This document shows, in pieces, positions 14,940 to 24,723 of a DNA stretch of 44,326 nucleotides. A model generated the notes under the pieces. It was not told the DNA's origin. It saw nothing but the letters and a program-made list of their open reading frames with translations, and did no database searches. The translations under genes were made by a program, and so were the position numbers. The DNA comes from an uncultured Brachyspira sp. (GTDB lineage: Bacteria > Spirochaetota > Brachyspiria > Brachyspirales > Brachyspiraceae). The stretch's first letter is position 1, and every line of letters starts with the position of its first letter. Where the stretch lies: assembly GCF_944390845.1 (NCBI RefSeq), contig NZ_CALXRM010000024.1, forward strand, positions 1-44,326, written 5' to 3'.

Positions 14940-16943
14940 ATGGGTGATATAGATAACACTAGAGATAGACTAAAATTAGATGAACTAAACAAAGATGCTA
15001 GAAAAGATTTATTCAATAAATTCGTAGATGCTGGCGGTGAGGTTGTAACAGATAAGAAGAAGGTTAATACTGGAGTTGTTGGCGGTTCATCAAGAAGAAA
15101 TGCAAACACTTTAGTTGGAAACGATTCTAAAGGTTCAAAAGGTGCAAATACTTCAGGCGGAGCTAAACCAGATAGTAATTCTGCTAACAATAGCAATTCT
15201 ACTGCTGTTGCTGTTAAGCAAAAAAATAGCGGATTATTATTTAATTTAAAACTCTGGTTTGATGCTGTAGGTGCTGGAGTTATTACATTTATGGGCGGAA
15301 ATGTTAACCCTAAATTCTTGAACTTTATAGATAAAAATATCATATCAGCATTCTTAGAAATGGACACCTTAATATTTAATGCTTTAAATCCTACAGAAGC
15401 TACAGATATAGATGCTAAAACTAAACATCAAAAAATCATAGCTCAATTTTCAAAAGACCTTGATGATTTAGAGCTTTTGGAAAGAATTAAAGACCAATAT
15501 GATGAAAAAATTTATAAAGATTTCTTAAGACCATTCAAAGAATTAAATACTAATGTTATGGCTGAAAGTTATACAAGAGAATTAAAATCTATGTTCAAGC
15601 CATTATATGTTCTTCATGCCTATTCTTCAAGAATAAAATTGGCTGGAGAAAAAGCTATGCTTGCCTATGCTATGGTTGATAATATTAGTAAAGGTATAGT
15701 AAACTCAAGAATATCAGCATTCAAAAGAGCTGTTGATCTTGTATACTCAAAATATTATCCTAAATTGTTAATATTAGTTCAATATGCTTGTAAAGAGAAA
15801 TTAGAAACTATAAATGATTTTAACCGTTTCTTGAATATTTCAGATGAGGATATATTAGGATATTATACAAAATTAAGAAAAGAAAAAGAAAAATTACAAG
15901 AAACTAAAATAGAACAGGCAAAAGAAAATATAGGCAAGAAAAAAGATGCTGAAGAAGAAAAACTAAGCAAAGTTGAATCTATAGGCGTCAAACTAATAAA
16001 TAAATGCGTATCATTCAAAAAAGAAGATAATAATATAGCTTATGAAGCAGATCCTTTCTTTGTTGTATCTACAAAAGATAAGATATACAGAATAAAGGTA
16101 TTAATAGACTTCTTAGACAGAGAATATTCAGCTGTATTTGTATCTAATAAGGTAAGATATAATTTAGTTTATGACAATCAAGTTAGAACAGATTATAAAA
16201 ATGATTTTAATAATATATTCTTATCATTATCAGATACTCATTCAAGATTAAATGAATACAGCGAGCTTTGCAGAACTATTCTTAAAGTAGAAGAAGATAA
16301 AACTATGCGTTTTGAACAAAGAGTTTCTATGTTATCTGATAAAAATGGTCAGCGTTCTTATTTGGCTAAAAACTTGAGAAACACTTTTGTATCAATAATT
16401 TCTCCTTTCAAGAAAAAACTAGATAAATTATTATTAGATAAAGAAGAAAGAGAAAGAATCATAGAAAACCCTAATGATATATTAACTTTTTCTTCAGAAC
16501 TAGGTAAAGGCAAAAAAAGAATACAAGGTTATAATGTAATGAAAGCTTTAACAGAAGCATATTACTTTATTTCTGGATTCAATTATTTAATCACACAAGG
16601 TGAATTATCTGGAGCTGGAATATTGATAGAAGGCGAAGATGAAGAAGAAACACTCACTACAGAACAAACTTCTTCTCAAGATGCAGTACTACAAGAAACA
16701 GCAGAAGAAGTTGCTAATACTGAAGAAAGTCAAGTTAATACTGAAGGACAAACTGATGAACAATCTTCAGAAGAAAATGAAGGTATATCAGAAGAAGGTT
16801 CTAGCAATGCAGAAAATCCTGAAGCTATAACAGTTAATGGCAATGAATTTGATGAATCTATAGAAGATAAAGATTTATTTGAAGAACCAATTGATAATAA
16901 TAATGATAATGACAATAAAGAAGAAGAAACTAAAGAGGTATAA
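14940..16943 (+). CDS. Large hypothetical protein with acidic C-terminal tail
   Basis: I do not recognise a domain in this 667-residue protein. It opens with a charged segment (MGDIDNTRDRLKLDELNKDA), then a Gly/Ser/Asn-rich linker (about 45-90) and a mildly hydrophobic stretch (LLFNLKLWFDAVGAGVITFMGG, about 98-120). A long helical body includes a Lys/Glu coiled coil near 310-345. The last 110 or so residues are highly acidic and low in complexity (many Glu, Asn, Ser), probably disordered. No signal peptide is visible. The stop codon is two bases before the TTG start of an LpxL-like acyltransferase, so the two are translationally coupled and may share a task in the envelope; that is inference. 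Confidence 0.75.
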   Translation: MGDIDNTRDRLKLDELNKDARKDLFNKFVDAGGEVVTDKKKVNTGVVGGSSRRNANTLVGNDSKGSKGANTSGGAKPDSNSANNSNSTAVAVKQKNSGLLFNLKLWFDAVGAGVITFMGGNVNPKFLNFIDKNIISAFLEMDTLIFNALNPTEATDIDAKTKHQKIIAQFSKDLDDLELLERIKDQYDEKIYKDFLRPFKELNTNVMAESYTRELKSMFKPLYVLHAYSSRIKLAGEKAMLAYAMVDNISKGIVNSRISAFKRAVDLVYSKYYPKLLILVQYACKEKLETINDFNRFLNISDEDILGYYTKLRKEKEKLQETKIEQAKENIGKKKDAEEEKLSKVESIGVKLINKCVSFKKEDNNIAYEADPFFVVSTKDKIYRIKVLIDFLDREYSAVFVSNKVRYNLVYDNQVRTDYKNDFNNIFLSLSDTHSRLNEYSELCRTILKVEEDKTMRFEQRVSMLSDKNGQRSYLAKNLRNTFVSIISPFKKKLDKLLLDKEERERIIENPNDILTFSSELGKGKKRIQGYNVMKALTEAYYFISGFNYLITQGELSGAGILIEGEDEEETLTTEQTSSQDAVLQETAEEVANTEESQVNTEGQTDEQSSEENEGISEEGSSNAENPEAITVNGNEFDESIEDKDLFEEPIDNNNDNDNKEEETKEV

Positions 16944-16945
16944 TC

Positions 16946-17878
16946 TTGGCTTATAAATCCCCAAAAGTTATTATGCTTGAATATATTCCATTACGTATAT
17001 TGATGGAAATAATGGCAATTACACCATATATTATTGTTGTATTATTTGCCAAATTAGTAGGTACTTTAATGTATTATTTAGTACCTAGTGCCAGACGTGT
17101 AGCATTAATTAATTTAAAACAAGCTTTTCCTGAAAAAAGTTTTCATGAAAGAAAAAGAATAGCAAAGCGTTCTATGAAATCTATGATAATGACTTTTGCC
17201 GAGTTTATCAAATCTTCAAGAATGTCAAATGAGCAAATATTGAAAAGAATCAAAATAGAAGGTCAGGAGATGTTTGATGAAGCTATGCATAAAAAAAACA
17301 GAGGTATAATAGCTGTTACTGGTCACTTAGGAAACTGGGAATATATAGCTTTCTATTTCGCTATAAAAGGATATCATCCTAGTGTTATAGTAAGACCTCT
17401 TGATAATCCAAAACTAGATGCTTATATGAAGTCTTGGAGAGAAAAAAGAGGTATGAAATGTATATCTAGATGGGGAAATTTAAGAGAAATATTTTATGCC
17501 TTAAATGAAAATAGTCCTGTTGCCTTCTTATCAGATCAAAACTATTTAGATGGTATTTTTGTAGATTTCTTCGGATATCCTTGTGCCACAGCTACTGGAC
17601 CTGTTGCGATAGCTATGAAAACTGGAGCTCCTATAGCAATTCTTTATAGTGTACCAGATAGATACGGACATCATAAAATTGTAATATCAGAAATAATGTA
17701 TATAGAAGAAAAAGAAACAAAAGAAGAAACTATAAGACATAATACGCAAAGATATACTAAAAAGCTTGAAGAAATTATAGCTAAATACCCTGAAAATTGG
17801 CTTTGGGTACATCCAAGATGGAATACTAGACCTAAAGGGGAACCTGAAATATTTTATAAAAATAAGAATTATAAATAA
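16946..17878 (+). CDS. LpxL/HtrB-like lysophospholipid/lipid A acyltransferase family protein
   Basis: The 310-residue protein has an N-terminal membrane segment (about 20-46) and the acyltransferase catalytic motif H127-x4-E132 in TGHLGNWEYIAF. VRPLDNPKLD and the SDQNYLDGIFVDFFGYPCATATGPVA region near 193-218 follow, then WVHPRWNTRP near the end. These are typical of the lauroyl/myristoyl transferases that finish lipid A or lipooligosaccharide. The start is TTG at 16946, chosen because AAAGAGG lies eight bases before it and it is in frame directly after the previous stop. Which lipid is acylated is unknown. Confidence 0.85.
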   Translation: MAYKSPKVIMLEYIPLRILMEIMAITPYIIVVLFAKLVGTLMYYLVPSARRVALINLKQAFPEKSFHERKRIAKRSMKSMIMTFAEFIKSSRMSNEQILKRIKIEGQEMFDEAMHKKNRGIIAVTGHLGNWEYIAFYFAIKGYHPSVIVRPLDNPKLDAYMKSWREKRGMKCISRWGNLREIFYALNENSPVAFLSDQNYLDGIFVDFFGYPCATATGPVAIAMKTGAPIAILYSVPDRYGHHKIVISEIMYIEEKETKEETIRHNTQRYTKKLEEIIAKYPENWLWVHPRWNTRPKGEPEIFYKNKNYK

Positions 17879-18097
17879 TTTTTTTACTTTGTTTTTTTTT
17901 CGTAGGTTTATAATATGTACTAAAACACTATGATTATCAAAAAAACAATTATTATTTATTATACAAATAATCTTATTTTGTAAAATAATGAGGTAGAACA
18001 TTCATATAATATATTCAATTTTATTTTTTATATAATATATAAAATCAATAGGTTTTAGTAGAAAAATAAACTATTAATACAATAGGAGGTTATATAT

Positions 18098-19609
18098 ATG
18101 GAGCAAAAAAAACGTTCATTTATGTTCTTTTTAAACCTTGGGCTTACTTTTACCTTAGTTGGTATTATAATTTCCTTTTTCATTTTTTCATATGAAAAAA
18201 ATTATAAAAGAGATGAGTTTTTAGTTCATGCTCAAGCAGCACCTGAAAAAACTGCTTTTTCTGGTTCATTAGATGGTGCTTTAGAAGTTGAAAGTGCTAT
18301 AAGAGATGTAGTTGATAGAAATATGCCTGCTGTAGTTAATATATCTACAGAAATAGAAGCTGGTCAAACTGAAGAAGATAGATATGCTGATGAATTCTTT
18401 AGATTCTTTTTCGGCGATCAAATGCCTAGACAAAGAAGAAGTCAAAAATCATTAGGAAGCGGTTTTATAATTAATGAAGATGGTTATGTACTTTCTAATT
18501 ACCATGTAGTTAAAGGTGCTACTAAAATAATGATTACTCTTTATGGCGAAGATGGTGAATTACCAGCTCAATTAGTAGGATATGATGAAGCTTATGATTT
18601 AGCTTTATTAAAAATAGAAGCTAATAACAGAACTTTTCCTTATGTTTCTTTAGGAGACAGTGACGCTATAGAACCAGGAGAATTTGCTATTGCTATAGGT
18701 AACCCTTACGGACTTAATAATACAGTAACTTTCGGTATTGTAAGTGCTAAAGGTAGAAGCGATGTTGGTGCTAATAAATATCAAAGATATATACAAACTG
18801 ATGTTGCTATAAACCCTGGTAACTCAGGCGGTCCTTTATTCAATATACATGGACAAGTAATAGGTATAAACACTTTAATATACTCTACTTCAGGCGGAAG
18901 CATAGGTATAGGTTTTGCTACTCCTATAAATCTTGCTACTTCTGTTATGACTGAATTAAAAGAAAACGGAAAAGTAACTAGAGGATATTTAGGAATATAC
19001 TTACAAGACATTGATGAGAATTTATCAAGAGGTCTTAATGTTAAACAAAACAGCGGTGTTTATGTAAGTGAAGTTATACCAGATTCACCTGCTTCTAAAG
19101 GCGGATTACAAGACGGCGATATCATCATAGAATTTGATGGTGAAAAAATGACTAGATCTGGAGACTTATTTAATAAAGTTGCTACTACAAAAGTAGGTAA
19201 AGAAGTTACCGTAAAATATTTGAGAAACGGCAGAGAAAAAAGCACAAAAATCACTATAGAAGCTAGAGTTGAAGATGAAAATGTTGTCCCTAGCAGACAA
19301 TCACAGAATAATTCTCAGGGATCTGCACGTTCTTGGATGGGACTAGATGTTTCTAATATTACACCAGAAATATCTCAAAGACTTCAAATAAGAAGCAATG
19401 AAAGAGGCGTTGTTGTGCTTAATATGAGTCAGAACTCTCAAGCATATCAAGCAGGACTTAGACCTGGAGACGTTATTAAGGCTATTAATGGCATCACTAT
19501 TTCAAATACTGATGACTATAATAACTTTGTAAAATCTTATGGTAACGACAAATCTTTCACTATTACAATAAAACGTGCTAGAATGACTTATGTTATCATT
19601 ATAGAATAG
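18098..19609 (+). CDS. degP: HtrA/DegP-family periplasmic serine protease with two PDZ domains
   Basis: This envelope quality-control protease (Do family) is 503 residues long. A membrane anchor or uncleaved signal occupies residues 11-31. The trypsin-like domain (about 68-290) shows the full triad: H136 (SNYHVV), D167 (AYDLALLKI) and S243 (NPGNSGGPL). Two PDZ domains follow (about 295-385 with GYLGI, and 405-503 with WMGLDV). The charged linker around residues 85-118 (FFRFFFGDQMPRQRR) is the LA-loop region of the family. A TAGGAGG ribosome site and a terminator at 19633 make it a single transcription unit. Confidence 0.95.
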   Translation: MEQKKRSFMFFLNLGLTFTLVGIIISFFIFSYEKNYKRDEFLVHAQAAPEKTAFSGSLDGALEVESAIRDVVDRNMPAVVNISTEIEAGQTEEDRYADEFFRFFFGDQMPRQRRSQKSLGSGFIINEDGYVLSNYHVVKGATKIMITLYGEDGELPAQLVGYDEAYDLALLKIEANNRTFPYVSLGDSDAIEPGEFAIAIGNPYGLNNTVTFGIVSAKGRSDVGANKYQRYIQTDVAINPGNSGGPLFNIHGQVIGINTLIYSTSGGSIGIGFATPINLATSVMTELKENGKVTRGYLGIYLQDIDENLSRGLNVKQNSGVYVSEVIPDSPASKGGLQDGDIIIEFDGEKMTRSGDLFNKVATTKVGKEVTVKYLRNGREKSTKITIEARVEDENVVPSRQSQNNSQGSARSWMGLDVSNITPEISQRLQIRSNERGVVVLNMSQNSQAYQAGLRPGDVIKAINGITISNTDDYNNFVKSYGNDKSFTITIKRARMTYVIIIE

Positions 19610-19632
19610 TGCTTATAATTTAAAATGTTATA

Positions 19633-19667
19633 GAGGGCTCTTGGTATTTCCAACAGTCCTCTTTTTT
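19633..19667 (+). terminator. Terminator after degP
   Basis: GAGG...TTGG (19633-19644) pairs imperfectly with CCAA...CCTC (19650-19661), followed by six T residues. Confidence 0.75.
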
Positions 19668-19821
19668 ATTTGCCATTTTAATAATTTTAATCATATATTT
19701 TATAAATAGTTGTATTTGTTTTAAAATAAATAAATTTTTCAATCATTATTATGTTAACTATTTTTTAATTTGTACTTGCATTCATAACTAATTTAATATA
19801 TTATTAATAAACTATATAATT

Positions 19822-19850
19822 TTGAAATAAAAATAAAGTATTCATATATA
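19822..19850 (+). promoter_or_regulatory. Probable alaS promoter
   Basis: TTGAAA (19822-19827), a 17-bp spacer and TATATA (19845-19850) lie 22 bp before the start codon. I see no T-box sequence in the leader. Confidence 0.5.
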
Positions 19851-19872
19851 ATGTTCTTAAATAGGAGCTATC

Positions 19873-22446
19873 ATGACACATTTAGAATTGAGAGAAAAAT
19901 TTAAAGAGTTTTTTAAAAGTAAAAACCATTTTATAGAAAAATCATCTTCACTTATACCTATAGATGACCCTAGCCTATTATTCACAACTGCAGGAATGCT
20001 TCAGTTCAAGCCATATTATGCCGGAATAAAAAAAGCACCATATACAAGAGCTGCAAGCATACAAAAATGTTTCAGACTTTCAGATTTAGAAAATATAGGT
20101 AAAACTGCAAGACACCATACATTCTTTGAAATGTTTGGTAATTTCTGTTTTATGGGAGATTATTTCAAAAAAGAAGCTATTGAATTTGCTTGGGAATTTT
20201 CTACTCAGGTAATTAAACTTCCTATAGAAAGAATATATGTTTCTATTTATGAAAAAGATGATGATGCTTTCAAGATTTGGAACGAGCATATAGGAATACC
20301 AAAAGAGAAAATAGTAAGACTTGGAAAGAAAGATAATTTCTGGGGACCTGCTGGAGATTCTGGAGCTTGCGGACCTTGCAGTGAGCTTTATATTGATATG
20401 GGAGAAGAAAAAGGCTGCGGTAAACCTGATTGTTTCGTTGGCTGTGATTGTGAAAGATATTTGGAATTCTGGAATTTGGTGTTCAATGAATTTTTCCAAG
20501 ATGTTGAAGGTAATTTATCACCTCTAAAAAGTGTAGGTATAGATACTGGAATGGGTCTTGAAAGATTATGCTACATTATACAAGGTGTTGAAAGCAATTA
20601 TCAAACTGATGTAATGAAGCCTATTGTTGATGCTATAATAAAAAAATTAAATGTAAAATATGAAGATAAAAACAAAACAAAAATCAATTTAATAGCTGAC
20701 CATTTAAGAGCATTGGTATTCGTTCTTGCTGAAGGATGCATACCTTCTAATGAAGGCAGAGGATATGTATTAAGAAGACTTTTAAGAAGAGCTTTAAAAA
20801 CTGCAAATGATTTAGGACATAAAGGCGCTTTCTTAAATGAGCTTACTGGTGCAGTAATAAATGTTTATAAAGATATATATGATTATTTACCAAAAGAAGA
20901 AGAAAATATAAAAAGAATATTAAAAGATGAAGAAAACAAATTCATAAGCACAATATCTGCTGGTATGAATAAACTTTACAGTGTAATGGAAGAAAATAAA
21001 GAAAGTAAAGTTATATCAGGAAAAGATGCATTCATGTTATTCGATACTTACGGACTTCCTCTTGATATTACAGAAGAAGAAGCAGCTGATCATGGATTTA
21101 CAGTTGATAAAGCTGGTTTTGAAGAAGCTATGGAAGAACAGAAAAAAAGAAGCAGAGGAACTGGAGAAGATAAAAAATCTAAATTCGGTTATGTTGAAAA
21201 TTATGAAACTAAATATGTAGGCGAAGAAAGAGACAATTTAGTTAATGGAGTAAAAGCAAAAATAGTTGCTGTATATAAAGAAAATACTGTTATAGTAACA
21301 GATGTATCTCCTTTCTATGGTGAAATGGGCGGACAAGTTGGAGACAATGGACATTTAGAAACAAGCTCAAAAGAAACTATAAAAGTAATAGATACTCAAA
21401 AGAAAGAGAGTACTATTATACATATATTAGAAAATAATAATCATTCATTCAATGCAGGCGAAGAAGTAACATTATTCGTTAATGCTGACAGAAGAAATGC
21501 TATAAGAAAAAATCATACTGCTACACATATACTTCAAAGAGTTTTAGAACTTACATTAGGAAGCCATGTTAATCAGGCTGGTAGTTTTGTATGCGAAGAT
21601 TATTTAAGATTTGACTTCACTCACCCAGATTCAATTCCTGAAGAAACTTTGATTAATGTAGAAAATCAAGTTAATGAGGTAGTATTCAAATCAATGCCTG
21701 CTGTAATAAAATATATGCCTAAAGAAGAAGCTATTGCAGCTGGAGCTAAAGCATTATTCGGAGAGAAATATCCTGATACTGTAAGAATACTTGATATAGG
21801 AAATGGTTTTTCTGTGGAACTTTGCGGAGGCAGCCATTTGACAAATACATCTGAAGTTGGTTATTTCCATATAGTAAGCGAAGGTTCTGTTGCTAGCGGT
21901 GTAAGACGTATAGAGGCTATTACTGGCTTAAAAGCTGCTAAAGAAGCTACTGTATTATTCAATAAAGTTAAGAATCTAAGCAGTATATTAAATGCCAATA
22001 AAATAGATGAACTTACTGTAAAAGCTGAAAACTTACAGAATGAAGTAAAAAAATTGCAAAAAGAAATTAAACAATTAAAAACTTCAGGAGCTTCAGCAAA
22101 TTCATTTATAGATAAGTTTGAAGATTTAAATGGAATTAGATTCTATAATTTAGAGTTTAATGAGGATATAAAAGAAGTAAGACTATACGCTGATACTATA
22201 AAAGAAAGAGTAAAAGACAGTATTGCTATAATGATAAGTAAAACTGATTCTGCAAACTCTATACTTGTACAGATAACAGGAAATGCCTTGAAAGAAAAGA
22301 AATTATCTGCTAATAACATCATAAAAGATATTATAGCAGTAAGCGGCGGACGCGGCGGCGGAAAAGATACTTTTGCTCAAGGATCTATAGAAAATACTGA
22401 AAAGGCAAAAGAAGAAATTAATAAATTAAAGAGTAAATGGTTATAA
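19873..22446 (+). CDS. alaS: Alanine--tRNA ligase
   Basis: AlaRS of 857 residues, close to the usual 870-880. The class II catalytic domain has HHTFFEMFGNF near 77-87 and GMGLERL near 226. The editing domain carries the zinc-binding NHTATHIL near 554 and CGGSHL near 658, both intact. The C-terminal part has a coiled-coil segment (KAENLQNEVKKLQKEIKQLK, about 717-736) and the DHHA1 end SGGRGGGKDTFAQG. The ribosome site is ATAGGAG. A run of lipoprotein and small genes follows closely, ending at the terminator near 24236. Confidence 0.97.
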   Translation: MTHLELREKFKEFFKSKNHFIEKSSSLIPIDDPSLLFTTAGMLQFKPYYAGIKKAPYTRAASIQKCFRLSDLENIGKTARHHTFFEMFGNFCFMGDYFKKEAIEFAWEFSTQVIKLPIERIYVSIYEKDDDAFKIWNEHIGIPKEKIVRLGKKDNFWGPAGDSGACGPCSELYIDMGEEKGCGKPDCFVGCDCERYLEFWNLVFNEFFQDVEGNLSPLKSVGIDTGMGLERLCYIIQGVESNYQTDVMKPIVDAIIKKLNVKYEDKNKTKINLIADHLRALVFVLAEGCIPSNEGRGYVLRRLLRRALKTANDLGHKGAFLNELTGAVINVYKDIYDYLPKEEENIKRILKDEENKFISTISAGMNKLYSVMEENKESKVISGKDAFMLFDTYGLPLDITEEEAADHGFTVDKAGFEEAMEEQKKRSRGTGEDKKSKFGYVENYETKYVGEERDNLVNGVKAKIVAVYKENTVIVTDVSPFYGEMGGQVGDNGHLETSSKETIKVIDTQKKESTIIHILENNNHSFNAGEEVTLFVNADRRNAIRKNHTATHILQRVLELTLGSHVNQAGSFVCEDYLRFDFTHPDSIPEETLINVENQVNEVVFKSMPAVIKYMPKEEAIAAGAKALFGEKYPDTVRILDIGNGFSVELCGGSHLTNTSEVGYFHIVSEGSVASGVRRIEAITGLKAAKEATVLFNKVKNLSSILNANKIDELTVKAENLQNEVKKLQKEIKQLKTSGASANSFIDKFEDLNGIRFYNLEFNEDIKEVRLYADTIKERVKDSIAIMISKTDSANSILVQITGNALKEKKLSANNIIKDIIAVSGGRGGGKDTFAQGSIENTEKAKEEINKLKSKWL

Positions 22447-22453
22447 TATTGAT

Positions 22454-23125
22454 ATGAAAAAAAATATAATAGCTTTTATATTTACTGCATTTTCTATGCT
22501 TTTATTATCTTGTTCTGAAAAAGATGTTACTTTACGCAGACTTGAAGATGTGCATAAAGCAGAAAAGAAATTAGAAAAAGATCCAAATAATGAAGAAGTA
22601 ATATTAGAAGTTCTAAATGCAGCACAAAACGGAGGGAGAGAAGTTCGTGCCGAAGCTGTATGGCTTTTAGGAAAGATAGAAGCTGATATAGCCTATAGTG
22701 ATTTTCTTCGTGCCAGTGTTGAAGACCCTGACTTTAATGTACGCTGTTTAGCTGTTTTAGGGCTTGGAAAATTGGAAGCTAATAATCCGGAAGCTATTGA
22801 CAGAGTGAAAAGAGCAATATCCGATACAGATTTGCAAGTTCAAATAGAAGGTTTGAAAGTAGCAGGAACTATGAGGGCAAAAGCTCTTTTAAACTCTATA
22901 CTTGACAGTTTATCAAGTAAAAATAAATGGGTAAGAATGGCAGCTGTTGAGGCTTTAAAAGACTATGATGATGCCAGAGTTGATAGGTCTTTGAATTTAC
23001 TTGCTTCTACTGATAAAGACTATGCTGTAAGATCAACTATAAAACAAGTTGTAGAATACAGGGAAAATAAAAAACCTGAAGCTGTTGAAGAACCTAAAAA
23101 AACTCAAGAAGAAAAAACAGAATAA
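22454..23125 (+). CDS. HEAT-repeat lipoprotein
   Basis: The 223-residue protein starts with a lipoprotein signal peptide (MKKNIIAFIFTAFSMLLLSC, Cys20). The mature region is made of paired helices that read as HEAT/PBS-lyase-like repeats: VRAEAVWLLGKIEAD, VRCLAVLGLGKLEAN, VQIEGLKVAGTMRAK and VRMAAVEALKDYDD, spaced about 35 residues apart. The tail is charged (EEPKKTQEEKTE). Such repeats bind proteins; no enzymatic activity is expected. It starts seven bases after the alaS stop, so it depends on alaS transcription. Confidence 0.85.
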   Translation: MKKNIIAFIFTAFSMLLLSCSEKDVTLRRLEDVHKAEKKLEKDPNNEEVILEVLNAAQNGGREVRAEAVWLLGKIEADIAYSDFLRASVEDPDFNVRCLAVLGLGKLEANNPEAIDRVKRAISDTDLQVQIEGLKVAGTMRAKALLNSILDSLSSKNKWVRMAAVEALKDYDDARVDRSLNLLASTDKDYAVRSTIKQVVEYRENKKPEAVEEPKKTQEEKTE

Positions 23126-23145
23126 TAAGATTAGGATATATTATT

Positions 23146-23928
23146 GTGAGTAAAACGACTATTAAATTATTTATATTTATAATAATGGCTTTATTTATTA
23201 TGATATCTTGTGCCTCAAGATATTCCTATGTAAGAGTAGATGATATCATAGAAAAAAATAGAACCATTGCTATAGCCTCTTTTACATTTCCTAAAAATAT
23301 GACTAATCAATATACTGACAAATTAAAATATTTAAATACAGAAATATACACTGATTTTGTATTAAACAGTTTTATTAGTAATTTTAATTCTCAAAATGAA
23401 ATGGTTAGACTAATAACCTTGCAAGAAGCATTAGGAAATGAAGAATTTGCAAAACTGCCTAATCATTCAATATTAGGTGCTGATTATGTTGCTGCTACTG
23501 GTACACTTGCAACTAATAGACTAAGCGAAGAAACTTTATCGCTTCTTACTGATAAAGTTGATGGCGTAATGTATGCAAGTTCTGCTATGTCTTTTTGGGC
23601 TCAAAAGGTTAGTATAAATTTTGAGATTTATGATATTACAGGCGATTATTTGTGGATAGATACTTTAGATGGTGCTTCTTATCATATCATAGGCGATACT
23701 GGTGCTCCTACCAGACAAACTGCTTATGAGATAGTTATTGCTGATGTTATGAAGTATCAAAAAAAACATGCTGAAGAATTGTATGTAGTTATTGATCAGG
23801 CTATATCAAATGGTGTAGCTAGATTAAAAGGTAAAGCTCCTTATGCATTCAATACCAATGAGATTATATTTACCCAAAAAACATTTAGTCTAACCAATGA
23901 AGATTATGCAAAAAAGGCAGGTATATAA
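23146..23928 (+). CDS. Hypothetical lipoprotein, 260 residues
   Basis: A signal peptide with lipobox FIMISC (Cys22) marks this as a lipoprotein. The mature part starts with TIAIASFTFPKN and contains an alternating alpha/beta pattern; I do not recognise the family. The beginning resembles the layout of CsgG/FlgO-like surface lipoproteins (a conserved self-titled strand then a helix ending in FVLNSFISNF), but this is weak. The start codon is GTG at 23146, supported by TTAGGA 13 bases before. Its stop overlaps the next start by one base (TAATG), so the two are coupled. Confidence 0.72.
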   Translation: MSKTTIKLFIFIIMALFIMISCASRYSYVRVDDIIEKNRTIAIASFTFPKNMTNQYTDKLKYLNTEIYTDFVLNSFISNFNSQNEMVRLITLQEALGNEEFAKLPNHSILGADYVAATGTLATNRLSEETLSLLTDKVDGVMYASSAMSFWAQKVSINFEIYDITGDYLWIDTLDGASYHIIGDTGAPTRQTAYEIVIADVMKYQKKHAEELYVVIDQAISNGVARLKGKAPYAFNTNEIIFTQKTFSLTNEDYAKKAGI

Positions 23929-24218
23929 TGGCACAGAAACAAAAAGTTGAATTAAATTTTAGCGATGTAGATGATTTTCATTTCAAAAAATCTTTAAGAG
24001 GTTATATAATGAAAATTGCTGAAGATCATTATGTTATAGGTAATGATGATTTAGCTATAAAAGGAAGCGGTAAAACGCCTAAGGAAGCCGCTGAGATGCT
24101 TAAAGAACAATTTATAGTACTTGCAAATGATATAATGTATAAATCTAAATATGCTCCTTTAAGCGAAAGAGAAAGAAAAAAAGTTAATATTATAAAATCT
24201 ATATGTGATATTTTATAA
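23928..24218 (+). CDS. Hypothetical small cytoplasmic protein, 96 residues
   Basis: No signal peptide or membrane segment is present. The first half has short strands (KVELNFSDVDDFHF), followed by the helix TPKEAAEMLKEQFIVLANDIM and a basic C-terminal helix (SERERKKVNIIKSI). I cannot assign a family. It overlaps the preceding lipoprotein gene by one base and is the last gene before a strong terminator. Confidence 0.7.
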   Translation: MAQKQKVELNFSDVDDFHFKKSLRGYIMKIAEDHYVIGNDDLAIKGSGKTPKEAAEMLKEQFIVLANDIMYKSKYAPLSERERKKVNIIKSICDIL

Positions 24219-24235
24219 TACCGAATTAAAAAATA

Positions 24236-24268
24236 AAAAGTGAGGATTTTTAAGTCCTCACTTTTTTA
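24236..24268. terminator. Terminator closing the alaS operon, probably bidirectional
   Basis: AAAAAGTGAGGA (24235-24246 region) pairs with TCCTCACTTTTTT (24255-24267). A and T runs on both sides can serve the convergent gene at 24283 too. Confidence 0.9.
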
Positions 24269-24282
24269 TATAAAAACTTTTA

Positions 24283-24702
24283 TTATATTTTTCTATAAGT
24301 TTTATATTCTTCCATTAAATCATCAAATATTTTTGCTGCCTCAAATATTAAATAATCGCATCCATTTTCCGGATCTCTGTATTTCTCTACCAAACAGCCG
24401 CAATTTAATGAGCCTGTTCTTTTTTCAAATCTTGATAGATATTCTGCCTCAATTTCTTTCAAAAGCATACCTTCATGACCTCTCTCAGCTATAAAAGCTT
24501 TAGAAAGAGCCATTATGCCTCCAGTCAATACACCGCAAGTAATACCCATAGCCATACCGCCTCCGAAACCTGCTGCTAATTTTAAATCATCTTTATTGAT
24601 CCCTAAATTATATACCTTATTTGCTCCATAAAGCATTTTTTCAGCACAGTTCAAATCCTCTGCCTTTCCAAAACCTGAAGATAAATATTTATATAATGTC
24701 AT
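24283..24702 (-). CDS. C_GCAxxG_C_C family probable redox protein
   Basis: The 139-residue protein has the layout of this small family: NCAEKMLYG (Cys19), then the glycine-rich GFGGGMAMGITCGVLTGGIMAL (about 45-66, one Cys), CGCL near residue 101 and a final Cys near 114. The spaced cysteines suggest a metal- or thiol-based redox role, but the biochemical function of the family is not established. It lies 21 bp downstream of fabH on the same strand and is probably co-transcribed with it. Confidence 0.82.
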   Translation of the reverse strand: MTLYKYLSSGFGKAEDLNCAEKMLYGANKVYNLGINKDDLKLAAGFGGGMAMGITCGVLTGGIMALSKAFIAERGHEGMLLKEIEAEYLSRFEKRTGSLNCGCLVEKYRDPENGCDYLIFEAAKIFDDLMEEYKTYRKI

Positions 24703-24723
24703 ATCGTATAAACCTTGTAATTA

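Noticed and set aside
14915-15367. Minus-strand frame across the SDR/hypothetical junction
   Set aside because: Its composition is a mirror of the acidic and Ser/Gly-rich codons of the gene at 14940; no start signals.
19668-19872. A T-box leader before alaS
   Set aside because: The conserved T-box sequence GGGTGGNACCGCG or a close relative is absent; a plain promoter explains the region.
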